NCBI RefSeq assembly: GCF_933775445.1
Contig: NC_065877.1
Span: 1,798,001-1,862,000 of the forward strand
From: Argentina anserina
Taxonomy: Eukaryota; Streptophyta; Magnoliopsida; Rosales; Rosaceae
Direction of reading: 5' to 3'
DNA length: 64,000 nt
The position numbers and the translations under genes were made by a program. The notes beneath the pieces were generated by a model. The model was not told the origin of the DNA. It saw nothing but the letters and a program-made list of their open reading frames with translations, and did not search any database. Of this stretch, positions 36,698-48,514 are shown one piece after another (position 1 is the stretch's first letter; each line of letters begins with the position of its first letter).

Positions 36698-37489
36698 TAT
36701 AGTTTGTTTAATTCGATCGGCATTTTTCGAATTTAAAATACGAAAAAATTAATATATATTGATGCATGTTATACATTCCATATCCGACGGTATATATTAT
36801 CTTGTGAGTGAGATAAAAAATAATATATGTTATCAACCGTCGGATGTAAGATGTATAATTTGTTTTCTTTGCTCCTTTTCTTTTATGCTTTCCATTTTGT
36901 TCTTAAGCTTTACTTGATGGAATCTAAAGTTGCTTACCTTTATGACGCAGCAAATTTACACACAGCATTAGTACTACATCAGTCCGATAGGGCCGACTTA
37001 ATCTCAAATGATAACATTTTGAATACATTATCATGTTGCATATTTTGAAAAGATCCACGTATGATAACACAACTCAAAATTCGATTACACAATGAGTTGA
37101 TGAAGTAGTAGAACATGCATGTAGATATTATCTCTATATATTCTCTAACAATCCGTTATTAGTTCAAAGTACTCCTGTTAAAAGTAGTGTACGTTGATTT
37201 GTTTTTGAAGTATTCTGTTACATACTTACATAGAATCTCAACCCTCCGTTGGGAAGTGAACTGGCTGTTGAGAATTTTAACTTGACTGTTATTCAGTCTT
37301 CTGGCATCGATTATCTTCTTTTTGTTATTTTAACTCTTTGCAATGAGGCAGCCTTGCAACTTTCACTCTCTGATAGATATAGTTAGTAAAGATAACTTGT
37401 CTGACAAAAGAGAATTACCATATCGTTGAGTGTCTTATTTTTCTTTCAGGAATTTGTGAGAAGAATCTGACTCCTACTGAAGAAATTGA
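36698..37489. other. Intergenic DNA, nothing recognised
   Basis: AT-rich with short chance frames only. No element ends or splice-consistent exons were found. Confidence 0.5.
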
Positions 37490-38124
37490 CTACAGATCGT
37501 AGTTGTCACACTGATCATACTGGGTTGCGCAGCACAAGATCAAGTCATTGAAAGTTGCTTCCACAATTGGTGTATTATAACGGTGATAAACAGCTCTAAA
37601 AGGTGGGAGGAATTTTATTGAATATATCCCTGGAAGTATGGAACGAGTGGAGGTGAGGGGTACGAGTTTGTAATCATCAAAGTGGCGCATAACACGAGCA
37701 GTCAGGTAAGGCTTTGTTGGCCTACTAAATCTAGATGAAACCCGGCGAACAAAATAAGTTTCAGAGATACGAGATCAAACCAGCGCTTGGACACACGCTT
37801 GCACCCGAATATGGCCTTAAGATTAGAAATTCGACAAAGTATTTCGACAACGATACAGTCGGGGAGATCAGAAATCGTGGTTGTCGATTGTGGTGAATTT
37901 GGTATGCATCTCTTGGACCTTTCAGCAGGAGAGAAGAGAGGTAAGGCAGTAGTACGTCTTTTGCGGCTGTTTGCGGTGGTAGCACCCAGATAGTGATGTA
38001 AAGGTATCACGGCGCTGAAAACCATTGCTGGAGAAACTCGATCTCTGTTGGTGAGGAATAGAAATTGAGGTTTGATCTCAATAGTGAAAAAAACTCGGAA
38101 CGGGGCGTGGGACTGAGCCTCCAA
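37490..38124 (-). pseudogene. F-box protein pseudogene
   Basis: F-box proteins recruit substrates to SCF ubiquitin ligases. The minus-strand frame from 38124 (or the inner Met at about 38025) carries a clear F-box, ISDLPDCIVVEILCRIS followed by LKAIFGCKRVSKRWFDLVS. Immediately after, near 37783, an apparent 2-base insertion (TCTCTGAAAC for TCTGAAAC) throws the frame. The continuation SETYFVRRVSS ... PYLTARVMRHF and then YHRYNTPIVEATFNDLILCCATQ is found in another frame down to 37490, where it stops before the rest of the usual C-terminal repeat domain. Frameshift and truncation together indicate a dead copy. Confidence 0.75.
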
Positions 38125-38218
38125 CTGGAATAGGTTCTAAACCCTTAAAAAAAGAAGAATATCTCAATAGTGATTTTCTCATATTGAAGGTTTGCTTGAA
38201 GAAGATCTCCAACTAGAA

Positions 38219-38583
38219 ATTTTGATATGTTACCGTAGTACCATGTGATAATGTCTAGTGATACTATTTACCTATTATATTTCGACATATGGATTTATTA
38301 CACCAAAAATATAATCTAACATATTTTTATTATTTGTAAAATGAGATTCATGTGTATTGATGATTTAGGATTTAAGATTTAGAGTATAGAGTTTAAGATT
38401 TAGGGTATATGGTTTAGAATTTAAGGTTTAGGGTTTTAGAAAGAAACCTAAAATAGTCTTTAACAAAATAGCTACAAAATATTTTTTTTGATTAAATCTT
38501 TCGTGTTAAATTGTGATTGGAAAAGTAGACCACTGTATATTACCACGTGGTGCTAAGGTAGTACAGAAAAATTTATCATAACT
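38219..38583. mobile_element. MITE-like unit with imperfect inverted ends
   Basis: The left arm GATATGTTACCGTAGTACCA and the right arm, reverse-complemented TCTGTACTACCTTAGCACCA, then CGTGGTAATATACAGTGG, match imperfectly over about 40 bases. Between them is low-complexity DNA of TTTAGGATTTAAGA units at about 38367-38430. The right half is duplicated on the far side of the LTR that follows. The superfamily is not determined. Confidence 0.5.
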
Positions 38584-38607
38584 AAAATATAATTTAAAGA
38601 GAGTGAG
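38466..38607 (+). repeat. Left copy of a 140-bp direct repeat flanking the LTR
   Basis: The block from AAAATAGCTACAAAATATT to AATTTAAAGAGAGTGAG recurs at 41206-41346 with only a few changes (for example CTGTATATT versus CTGTGTATT and GGTAGTACAG versus GGTAGCACAG). It is far too long for a normal LTR target duplication. Confidence 0.9.
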
Positions 38608-38609
38608 TC

Positions 38610-41191
38610 TGTAACGACCCTAAAATTTCGAGCATAAAAACTCAAAATTTCAAAGTCGTTAAACACCAAACAATCTCAACGAATCGAAATCATTTAAAAT
38701 GCCACAGCGGATCATCTCTGAGTTCAAAATACAACTCAGTCAAACCGACTATTACAAACCAAATTATAATTCAACATTATAACAAATGGAAATGTATAAT
38801 CCTCACAACAACCTTACAAAATAGTCACACAACATCCTCGCACCAGCTGGAAATATATAACTTCAAGTTCTCTGAGCAGTCCGTCAATTCCCGCAAATCC
38901 ACACCTGCAGAGTTATCCACTACACCATCGAATTGGTGCACCGGGATTGTAAACACAAACCCGGTAAGCTTTACAGCTCGTATGAGTAAAATAAAAACAT
39001 AACTCGCATATCAATATATACGGGAATCCACAAATCAACAAATATAAATGCACCCATGAGTAAATGGACGGCCCATCTGGTTGTCCCAAAAATATGAAAA
39101 TGAAAGTACTCATGAGCAATTGGGTAACCCCTCTGTTTATCCAAATGCATTTATAATACGGGTACTAATGAGCGCTGGTACACCTCTGTTACCCCTCACG
39201 TAGTACACCGCCGGCATTGGGCAACCTCCTCGCTACCCAACGCCCGACATTAGGTAACCTCCTCGCTACCCAACGTTCGACTTCAGGCAACCTCCTCGCT
39301 ACCCTAAGTCCGACTTCAGGCAACCTCCTCGCTACCCGAAGTCCGACATCGGGCAACCTCCTCGCTACCCTAAGTCCGACTTCAGGCAACCTCCTCGCTA
39401 CCCGATGTCCGGCAGACAGACTAGAGCTCTAACTGTATCGTAACTTTCGCCCGGCCAAAGGCTAGGTTCCGACATGCCACACACGTCCGAAGACATAAAC
39501 ACGTACAATAATCTACTCATTATCGTATAAATTTCATCATGTACTCAATATATAATGCTCATCACCACTGTGATCATAATTCACAAACGAAATCCTAACA
39601 ATATATAATATAGCAAACTATATATATATATATATATACTTATTTACCATTTATACAATATATATACCATCCACTTTATCATATACATGTCATATTTCTT
39701 TAACACGTCCGAAGACAAAACGATTTAACAAATCTCAACGTTAAAATCACGTACAATAATCTACTCATTATTGTACAAATTAAATCACATGCTCAATATT
39801 TAATTCTCGTCATTCGAAATGACCAATTCCAATGATTCATAACAGGATATAATATAGCAAACTATATATATATGTACTTATTACCATTTATACAATATAT
39901 ATGTAATCCATTATATTGTATACATGTCGTAATTCAATATTAAAAACTCTTGTAAAATCTTGAATCACCGCAAGGGTTGATTCGTAAATAAGTGAGATTT
40001 TACTCACCTTCTTTCATGCGTGCAACTTCCACGACTCTGAAAGTAATTTCCTCACTCGTTTCGTCAGTCACTTAATAGCACGATAAATGCTTAGAAAATG
40101 ATACTTAAAATATCAGGTGACGAGTTCAGTACAGATAACTGTTGTTCATAAAACATTGTTCACGGAGCACTGTTCATGTTTACTAATCACTGTTCACGGT
40201 TACTGTTTTTACCACAACACTGTTCACAGTTTCTGTTTTACCATGACACTGTTTACTAATCACTGTTTTACCACAACACTGTTCGCATGTACTGTTTTAC
40301 TATAACACTGTTCACAGTTACTGTTACATATCACTATTCACTGTTACTATTCACACGGTGTTACTATTCACATACACTGTTCATGCGGTGTTACTGTTCA
40401 CCAACCGCCACCAATCATCACCAAATTTCACCACCACAACCTAAACAACATTTCCAACAACTTCCTAGTTGACACCAAGGTCTAAATCCGAGCCTAAACG
40501 GTCCAAACAACGAAGAACATAAAATCGGCACTATTCACAAACCCTAGCAAATTGAAATTTTGATTCGGGTACTTACACTTTGATTTGGCCTGATTCCTTT
40601 TGTGGAAATGTTGCTGGGACTGAGACAAGCAAAACCCCCCAAGAATCTCGAGCTATGGTTCCGGAGGAGGCGGCACCGCCACAACAGTAACTTCCGGCGG
40701 TTGCTGCACCGTGTGTGGTTGTCACCGGAGTGCAAGACGTAGCCCAAAAGATGGAGATCGTCGAGCCCGTCAGTTTGATAGGTGGCACGACACGAGGCGA
40801 CGTCGGATGGTGGAGAAATCGTCCGAAGAATATTTTTTGGGTCGGGTGAACAATTCCCGAGCTGATTTTCTGGTTTTTAATCTCCTCTCCTTCCTTTTAT
40901 ACTATTTCCAAAATCGGAAACGAACTTCCAACGTTAATAACTTTCGCGTCCGACGTTCGATTCGAACGCGTGACGTGTCCACGAACTCGTATCGATGAGC
41001 TCTACGACTTTCGTGAAGGAAGTTTTCGCAACCGAGCGACGGAATAAAAGTCGATCTATACGTTGCGGTAATGTTACGTTTTCTAATTAAACGATCCGAG
41101 AACGTTTTCGTTTTCGTTTCGAAATGTCGCAAACCTCCAATTGTCGTCTTGAATTAATTTCACAAGTTGAACACTTTGAAAATACTCGACA
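38610..41191 (-). mobile_element. Solo LTR, opposite orientation, related to the one at 8686-11609
   Basis: Read on the minus strand the unit starts TGTCGAGTATTTTC and ends GAAATTTTAGGGTCGTTACA, giving TG..CA ends and 2582 bp. The match to the 8.7-kb LTR is clear near the start: both contain ACTTTTTATTC or ACTTTTATTC, then CTTCACGAAA, TAGAGC and ATACGAGTTCGT in the same order. There is no coding region or primer-binding site. It holds a 33-bp minisatellite (39217-39410) and a stretch at 40140-40400 dense in CACTGTTCAC-like units. The immediate 5-bp flanks, GAGTC and TTTAG, do not match, unlike the other copy. Confidence 0.75.
39217..39410. repeat. 33-bp minisatellite inside the solo LTR, six copies
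   Basis: The core CAACCTCCTCGCTACCC (or TAACCTCCTCGCTACCC) is repeated six times, separated by variants of AAGTCCGACTTCAGG. Both strands stay open through it, which explains the low-complexity frames seen there. They are not genes. Confidence 0.9.
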
Positions 41192-41205
41192 TTTAGTATC
41201 TAAAA

Positions 41206-41346
41206 ATAGCTACAAAATATTTTTTTTGATTAAATCTTTCGTGTTAAATTGTGATTGGAAAAGTAGACCACTGTGTATTACCACGTGGTGCTAAGGTAGC
41301 ACAGAAAAATTTATCATAACTAAAATATAATTTAAAGAGAGTGAGT
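41206..41346 (+). repeat. Right copy of the 140-bp direct repeat flanking the LTR
   Basis: Partner of 38466-38607. It joins directly to the small inverted-repeat element at 41351, whereas the left copy joins the LTR. Confidence 0.9.
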
Positions 41347-41350
41347 ATAT

Positions 41351-41546
41351 CAGTCTCGTTCACACGGTCAGTAGATGAACATGAAATTCATGTTCAACCA
41401 CCATTTGATGTAAATTCAAGGGTAATTCAAGGGTTGAAAATAAAATAACTTAATTTTAAAAAGATTCTTTCAACTATTGGATTTACATCTAATGATGGTT
41501 GAACATGAATTTTATGGTTAGCTAGTGACTGTGTGAATGAGATTGG
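41351..41546. mobile_element. Small MITE with long inverted arms
   Basis: The left arm CAGTCTCGTTCACACGGTCA continues through ATTCATGTTCAACCA and GATGTAAATTCAAGG. The right arm mirrors it (GGATTTACATC, TGGTTGAACATGAAT, GACTGTGTGAATGAGATTGG). ATAT lies on both sides (41347-41350 and 41547-41550). At 196 bp with nearly full-length arms it would fold into one hairpin. No coding capacity. The superfamily is uncertain. Confidence 0.7.
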
Positions 41547-41550
41547 ATAT

Positions 41551-43560
41551 TCATATTAGTTGATGAAATTGGGCAAATATAATAATAAAATCTCATTTAG
41601 ATATAATTAATTATATAATTTGGTGAGAGTAATGTACAAAATCATTTTTAATCTAACCATATTAATTATCTAACTCAATCTATCATTGAGTCAGTCCTAT
41701 TATGAACGAAAAAAAAATCATTTTTTGATTAAGCTTTATAATAGTCTTTCTGATGTGCCTAAGTAATTTTTAACTGTTGATATTAGTTTGTACAAAATTT
41801 TGTTTATTATCCATGTCTTTCTAAAAACCATGTTTATAACAGTCTATTTTAAAAACCCGTCTTTATTAATCCCATTATCCTAAAATTATCTCTTTTTTCC
41901 CAGATACATAAATTATGGCAAAACCAGGAACCGATAGGACTCATAGAAGAAAACGATAAGAAAGTGCAAACGTACCTCTCATACAATATGTTAGAAACCC
42001 TAGAACAAAAGATCATTAGCATACCAACATACTTGACAAATTTTAAGCGGCCTCCTAGGATCGGATCGGAAGAGGTGCTTGAGTTTTGTACGTAACAGTT
42101 CCATTTGGACCCGGCTCATGTCGAGCTGGGATAGTGGCCGGCAGATGGACGGCTCTCATCTTCACGTTCAGGGATGCTTAGAGATCGAGAATGTGAGGAT
42201 TTAGGCCAGGGTTTGGCGTTTGGGGAAGTCGACGATCAAATGTTGGACAGGAGATATATAGGGTTTTAACTTGTTTCAAACTTGGTAACCGGAGAAGGAA
42301 ACACTAGTGACGCTTCTCCGGGCTGCAAACTCAAGACGGCGACGGCATTGACCGGTGCTGACTCGCCACTTTTGAATCCTTAATTACCGTACGCGTGCAG
42401 AATCCTATATTCCTATATTGTATATATGCCTCAGGGCTCAGGTTTAGCACGTACTGGTAATAGGCACAGGGATGCCACCTCGTGCAGCATGTAACAAACC
42501 AGCAAGGTACAATGTGCTGAGTTGCCCGGGGGTCATTCGGTTCAAGAGCTTGCGGATCGATGAATCCGGCAGAGGCGCCAGAAATGAGAGGCCTGCTCGC
42601 GGCCGGCGGGGAAAACCGATCAAGCTAGCTTGCACATTCTGCGGGAGTTAGTGTACGTGTGACGACGTGAATTGTATTGTATGCGAAAGATCAGTTGGGT
42701 ACAATTCATGTACTTCTTCCTTGTCCTGTTCAGTAGGAGCTAAACTCTCCATACTCGATCAATCTCAAAGATCACCAGTACGTGTATATTAGGTATATTA
42801 GGTGAAATCTCAACGAGTCTCTGTTTCTTTTGTTGATTAATTAGGTGTTATAGGTAAGCTCTAATTTGCGTCTCTTGCACACAAAGTGTGTGTTTAGACC
42901 TGTTTTATAATTATGTTACTACGGCTACTCCAAGATAGAGTTACTGAGTTGCTGACTTGTTGGGTGCTAGTAATATAAGAATCTGAGATATTTTTCGGCC
43001 AGTAATTGTTAGCTAGTGATTCGCGTTGTGTGAAAATTGTTCGGACTTCAATTCTGAAATATGATCTAAATTATCTAATCGATATTGGGGCCGGTACATC
43101 TATGCCATATCCTTTCGGTGGAATGCATGATATGATTTACATAGGATTTGTTGGAATATGATTCACTCGATCAGTTGTGTGGTAACTCCATAGAATACAC
43201 AGCTATCTTAGATACTTAAGATAATCAAAGAGAAAATGTAGCTATTAAAGGGTAACACAAACATAACATAATGAGTATGACCGTATTAAACCTAGTTTGG
43301 TAGAGCTTCGCTTTTAAAGGGTTCAACTTCTACGTCGATCTTTATATTTTATAGTGTTTATTCCGATTCTCTCAATCTTAATTAGATTTTAGGGTTTGTA
43401 ATTTGATAAAAAAAAATTATTTTAACCTGGCTATACAGCAGAACAATTTTACCGGAGCAGTCATTTTTCTAATTTGCTTTGTTTCACTCAGATAGTACAC
43501 GTGTCGAACAGGGAGCACCTCCTTTGGCAGCAGTCAGAATCAGAAAACCAAACAGCCTAC
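41551..43560. other. Intergenic DNA left of the acyl carrier protein gene
   Basis: No gene is supported. A GC-richer patch at about 42440-42660 stays open for 63 codons on the minus strand but has no recognisable domain, splice context or start. The right end should hold the ACP promoter. Confidence 0.5.
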
Positions 43561-43561
43561 C

Positions 43562-43569
43562 TATAAATA
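43562..43569 (+). promoter_or_regulatory. TATA box of the acyl carrier protein gene
   Basis: TATAAATA lies 90 bases before the start codon at 43652, followed by a CT-rich leader (CTCTCTTTTTCACTTCC), typical of plant housekeeping leaders. Confidence 0.65.
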
Positions 43570-43651
43570 CCAACAAACCAACGACCTCTCTTTTTCACTT
43601 CCTTCTTGTTCTCGCCGTCTCGACATTTTAGAACTCTCCTCGATCGCATCA

Positions 43652-45193
43652 ATGGCCGCCATCACCGGAGCTTCTTCGATCTCAGTCCGCTCTCGCCTTC
43701 ATCAGAATCTCGTAAATCCCTTTTTTTACTCTGTTCCTCCTTTGTTCTTATTTGTTTTCTCTTTTTTTTTTCTGGGAGAGTCTTATGTCTAAGTTTGAGT
43801 TTAGTTTTCTTGCTTGTATATTTGTTAGTGATACTAAGATTTGGTTGATACTAATATTGATTTATCAATTCATTTCTGGGTTATATAGTTCTATTTGTTA
43901 GTGATACTAAGATTTGGTTGATACTAATATTGATTTATCAATTCATTTCTGGGTTATATAGTTCTACTTGTCATTGGATTGATACTAGAATAGTGTTGAA
44001 CTGTACAAGATTTTGGATCGTTTTGTATTTTTTTTCATAGTATAATGTTTATGGAGATCTTTTGCTGTCTTGTTATTGATTTGAGATATTGGATTAAACG
44101 CCGGTGCTATGATATGATTGATTTGAGTGTGTACTGAAGCAGTCATGGTTTAACATGTTGAACAGGCACTGTGCAGGGCTAATGGTGTTAAGCCACTTTC
44201 ACTGTCTGGCAATGGAAGAAGTTCTCTTTCTTTCGGGTTACAGCAGCGTTCAGCACGGCTTCGCATCTCCTGCGCAGTATGTTTGAACTCATTGTCTCAC
44301 ACTGTTGTCCAAACAAATGAAAGTAGTTTCAATCTTCAATATTTAGATCTTGAACTTGATTGATGGTAAATGAGTGAGTATTATGTGTGGAGATTGGAGA
44401 GGTACAAAAATACGTATTAGTATCCTGCACTGGGATTTATTCAAGTGTCTACTTAAAGTAAATAGAAGATAGTCAAAAGTCATGATGCAGAGCATCGTAG
44501 ATGATCATCATGGTTGAATCTTGATAGTGTTAAATCTGTTTGAGCAGGCTAAGCCAGAGATGGTGGACAAGGTTTGCCAGATAGTTAGGAAGCAACTTGC
44601 ATTACCAGATGACTCTGAAGTATCTGGAGAGTCAAAGTTTTCAGCACTTGGAGCTGATTCCCTTGATACGGTACGTTTGAATTATGCTACATCTACCACT
44701 TCCTATTCCTGAATATCTGTCTTTTTCTTGGCTGGATACTTTTTTGGTCTTTACTGTTTAGTAAAGTTTATTCTGTCTTTCTGTTGTGCTTTGCCTGCAA
44801 GCTTATAAAAATAGATTATTTCCCTCTCTTCTAATGTATTCTTGTCAACCGTATACAATCATATGATTTATGGTTTGTCTAGGGCTTGAATATTGAAGAG
44901 TACAATGCAAATTATATTAGGTCCTATTCCTTCTCGTAAAGGACACTTCTTCGTTTTGAGAACCCTTTGGAGCAATATAAGTAGAATATATGTGTGTATT
45001 TCTTTCTCAGTTTTGTGCATCCTTAGTCTATGCTCGTATTTACTTCAATTTGATGGTGGTTCAGGTTGAGATCGTGATGGGACTTGAGGAGGAATTTGGT
45101 ATTAGTGTGGAAGAGGAGAGTGCTCAGAGCATTGCAACCGTTCAGGATGCTGCCGATCTTATTGAGAAGCTAATTGAGAAGAACAAAGCTTAG
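43652..45193 (+). CDS. Acyl carrier protein, chloroplast-targeted
   Basis: ACP carries growing acyl chains on a phosphopantetheine arm during plastid fatty-acid synthesis. Four exons: 43652-43711, 44166-44276, 44548-44670 and 45065-45193, all GT..AG and phase 0, giving 140 residues. Residues 1-57 form a transit peptide rich in Ser, Arg and Ala ([16 protein letters not shown], then [13 protein letters not shown]), and the mature part starts at AKPEMVDKV. The attachment site is GADSLDT, with the Ser in the DSL motif at about residue 95, followed by [13 protein letters not shown] and the acidic helix typical of the fold. Exon 3 ends directly after DSLDT, the usual intron position in plant ACP genes. 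Length and motifs are complete. Confidence 0.97.
43819..43964 (+). repeat. 73-bp tandem duplication in ACP intron 1
   Basis: The block TATTTGTTAGTGATACTAAG onward through GGGTTATATAGTTC is repeated with an offset of 73 bases and no clear difference. It is intronic, so coding is unaffected. The near identity means a recent event. Confidence 0.9.
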
Positions 45194-46136
45194 AATAAGT
45201 AATAAGAAAACAAGTGCAAAGTAGTGTTTTCACATCCTAGCTTGCTTTAGATAATTGTTTGGTTGGTAAACTGGTTATGTAGCAGTCATTTTGTGTGAAA
45301 TTTGAACCTGATAGCTGTTGACTGGTTGAATTATAATGTATGAATTTGAGTTTGTGTGGTGAATCTCCTTTTCTACATTATAGTCTTACAATAGCTGATA
45401 TGCCATTTGTCTTACAATAATCTTCTCCCAAGTTCTTGGTACATCAAGTTTGCGGTCATCTGGTGTCGAGTTAATGACTGCACATTTTGCTGAGATTTGA
45501 ATAAGCCAAACTGTAACAGAATTTAAAGGCATGATGTGCTTGAAGTGTACCACGCCATTGAGTATTGACCAGTTACATAGGAGGCTTCAAGCCGAATAAC
45601 AATGGTGTTATAGTACATCAATAAATGATTTTGATTGATACTCACATTGAACAAATGGCCAAATAATTTCATGTCTTATGCTATCTCCTCCTTTTCCTCT
45701 AGAAATCCAAACATGATAAGGAATTTTATTTGTTCTCTCATCTTGGAATAAAGATGACGGGATGCTTATTAAGGATTGATTTGAATCGCGACTAAATTGC
45801 AACTAAGGATGAGTAACTGTGAGCAGAGAGCTCTCTGTCCTTAGATAACTACCAGTACAAGAAAGTAAAGCTCTAGACCTAAAATGACAAGGAAACCAAC
45901 ACAATTCAAACAACTAAATGTAAAACATAGAAACCATTTAAATCTTTTCACTAAATGATGCATCAGTTAAGAGCCCAGCTGAGTCTAATACATATTCATT
46001 GGTAGTGCAACAGTAATTTAATTCCTAGTCTATAGTCTTACGCATGGGAAGTTGTCAAGTTAGTTTTGGTCACAGTGAGAGTCCTATTGAAACTTGAATT
46101 TCATTTATGTATTGTCTTCCATATGTATCATGGAAG
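45194..46136. other. Intergenic DNA after the ACP gene
   Basis: The first 200 bases are the ACP 3' trailer. Beyond it no gene or element was recognised. Confidence 0.55.
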
Positions 46137-46144
46137 GTTAGTCT

Positions 46145-46860
46145 TAGGGGTGAATTGATAGGTATACCAACCTCATATTTCCAATACCATATACCAACTA
46201 ACATATAATTGGTATGAAAAATCCATCATTTAAACTAACCAATAACGTTGGTATACCAACTAATTAGTACAGTTGGTATTCAGTTGATACGGTCGGTAAT
46301 GAGTTTCTACCAATATGTTTATGACCCAAAAATTTAAAGGTTCAATCCAAATAAGTAATAGCAAATAACAACACAAATACAAAGTTTTATATAACTTCAA
46401 CCAAATTACCAAGTACAAAGTCATAAATTAAACATGCTAAAGTCCCAAAAATTATAAATTTAACAAAAATCTACGGTTGAGATTTATTTTTCATTAAATC
46501 TACGGCTGAAATATTTATAGATATATATAGTTTTTAAGAATATATATATTGTTTTGCATGAGTTGTTATAATTGCAATGATAGCCTAGTGGTAGTTGGTT
46601 TCTTATTGCATGGAAGAAGACCAAGTTTGACTCACCATGAATACATATATTAGGGTTTTTTTTTTCATAAAACTTCTATTTCGGTTGATACGGAATACCA
46701 TGGTACACGAAAAATTTGTACCACCTACCAACCATCTTTTGAAATATGATACGGTATACTGTACGATGTACCATGTACCAATTTGGTGGTATACCAATAT
46801 ATTTGGTACGGTTGGTATATAAATTGGTTGGAATAGAATTGTGTATCATTGCCACCCCTA
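46145..46860. mobile_element. Non-autonomous hAT-like transposon
   Basis: The ends are TAGGGGTG and CACCCCTA, typical hAT inverted termini. The flanks GTTAGTCT (46137-46144) and ATTAGTCT (46861-46868) agree at 7 of 8 positions, matching the 8-bp duplication of hAT elements. Both subterminal regions are crowded with GGTATACCAA and TTGGTAC motifs, as expected for transposase-binding repeats. No transposase frame is present, and the 716-bp unit includes a tRNA-like patch described separately. Confidence 0.85.
46575..46665 (+). repeat. Possible SINE (tRNA-derived) patch within the hAT element
   Basis: TAGCCTAGTGGT at 46581 matches a pol III A box (TRGCnnAGTGG). AGTTTGACTC at 46624 resembles a B box (GGTTCGAnTC) at a near-normal distance. 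A run of T follows at 46656-46665. It does not fold as a complete tRNA. A degraded SINE or captured tRNA fragment fits best. Confidence 0.4.
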
Positions 46861-47022
46861 ATTAGTCTTGCTTGGTAGATTGAGATGAATGAAAAGTTTG
46901 CATATTTCAGAATATCCTCTGTTCTTTGGTGAGTGATTCCCAAAACTTAATCTTCTGGTTGAGTGATTCCGAGATTAAAACCCCATATCATAACTCTTAT
47001 TATTATAGCTACATCACTGAAT

Positions 47023-48098
47023 TGTTAAACAACGACAAACCGTGATCTGTGGACCAACTGTACTGATACTGTCCAAACTTAACCACCCCACATGTGTTAA
47101 GTTTTAATCACTAAAGGCCTCAGTACAATTGAGTATTATCCACCCACTTAATATATCTATTTTATTTGTCCCTTCTTAGATGTGAGATCTCTCATCTCCA
47201 AGACGCCCCCTCACGTGCAACCTAATTTTAGGTTTGCACGTGACAAATTAACATCTCACATACTAGGACGAAATAAACCAAAGTCCAGTAACCAACGACA
47301 CTTGGTAACCATCCAATCGTAAACCCTCCGATCGCGCCTCCAATCTACGTTTACCATGGTTTCAGAGCGGGTCTCTCTCCAGTCGCGCATTCAATCTGTC
47401 GTATGCCCGAGTTGGGTGCCACTTTGTCATGGGCCCAAGATGGGTGTTGGTTATTGGACCTTGGTTTATTTCGTCACAGTATGTGGGATGTTAATCTGTC
47501 ACGTGCAGACCTAAAAATTAGGTTGCACGTGAGGGGGCATGTTATAAGTGGGTGAATGATATCCAATTTTACCGAGGTCTTTTGTGATTAAAACCCAACA
47601 CATGTGATGTAACACCTGTGATGTGGCTAAGTTAGGACAGTATCTGTACAGTTGGTTAACGGGCCACGCTTTGTCGCTGTTTAACATGGTATCAGAGTGG
47701 GTCACTCTCCAGTCGCGCCTCCAATCTGTCGTGGGCCCGAGTTGGGTGCCACTTTGTCATAGGCCCAAGATGGGTACCATTATCATGCCATTAGAGGGTT
47801 TCCGATTAGATAGTCACTAAGTGTTGTTGGTTACTGAACCTTGGTTTATTTCGTCCCAATATGTGAGATGTTAATCTGTCACGTGCAGACCTAAAAATTA
47901 GGTTGCAGGTGGGGGGCGTGTTGGAGAGGAGATATCCCACATCTAAGAAGTGACAAATAAAATAGAGATTATAAGTGGGTGGATAATACCCAATTGTACC
48001 GAAGCTTTTAGTGATTAAAACTCAACACATGTGAGGTGGCTAAATTGAGACAGTATAAGTACAGTTGGTCCATGAGCCACGCTTGTCGTTATTTAACA
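47023..48098. mobile_element. TRIM-like LTR cluster: three related LTRs, one inverted
   Basis: Three copies of a 180-bp LTR are seen: 47023-47203 inverted, 47540-47686 direct with an internal deletion, and 47919-48098 direct. The full form starts TGTTGGAGAGGAGATATCCC and ends TTATTTAACA. Just after the second copy, TGGTATCAGAGTGG matches a primer-binding site for initiator tRNA-Met, and a variant (TGGTTTCAGAGCGG) occurs near 47357. The internal segments are only a few hundred bases and non-coding. Sequence upstream of the second and third LTRs is itself similar (CCTAAAAATTAGGTTGCA). The order suggests tandem and head-to-head recombination of a miniature LTR retrotransposon. Confidence 0.75.
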
Positions 48099-48514
48099 TA
48101 AATGTCTCAAATTAGAAGCTTTGGAGAAGTATGACACGATCTTTAACAGTAAACTGTAAGTACAAGTCGCAGACCTGAAGAAAACCAAGTGAACTTGAGA
48201 TACATAAACCATAGTTTTTGGCATACAGTATTCAACACTGATTGTTGTGCATAACCTTCAGAGATATTGAGCATTATTTTGATTCGATCAAGTGGAGACC
48301 ATACATCTGTGATCTATCGACATAGTAGATAAAGGCATATTGCATTGGATGGTTGAAACCAAACGTCATTGTTGTTCTTTGAGCTCATTGTCGCCCGGCC
48401 TTAGCCACAGCACCAGCACTGCTCTTTCCGAGCTTATAACTGGACTGTTTGAAACTGGGATAAGGATATAGAGGGGTGTGAAAACCTATGAATATGAAGC
48501 ATATGATCCACCCT

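Noticed and set aside
39217..39410. Possible CRISPR-like array (17-base core with 16-base spacers)
   Set aside because: The host is a plant, the spacers are variants of one another and the array lies in an LTR.
39189..39432. Repetitive open frames on both strands (RRLPEVGLRVA and TSGNLLATL units)
   Set aside because: They arise from the 33-bp minisatellite whose period is a multiple of three; no gene context.
42444..42635. GC-rich 63-codon minus-strand frame
   Set aside because: Composition is unusual, but no start context, splice sites or recognisable domain.
46575..46665. A genuine tRNA gene
   Set aside because: A- and B-box-like motifs are present but there is no cloverleaf or acceptor stem.
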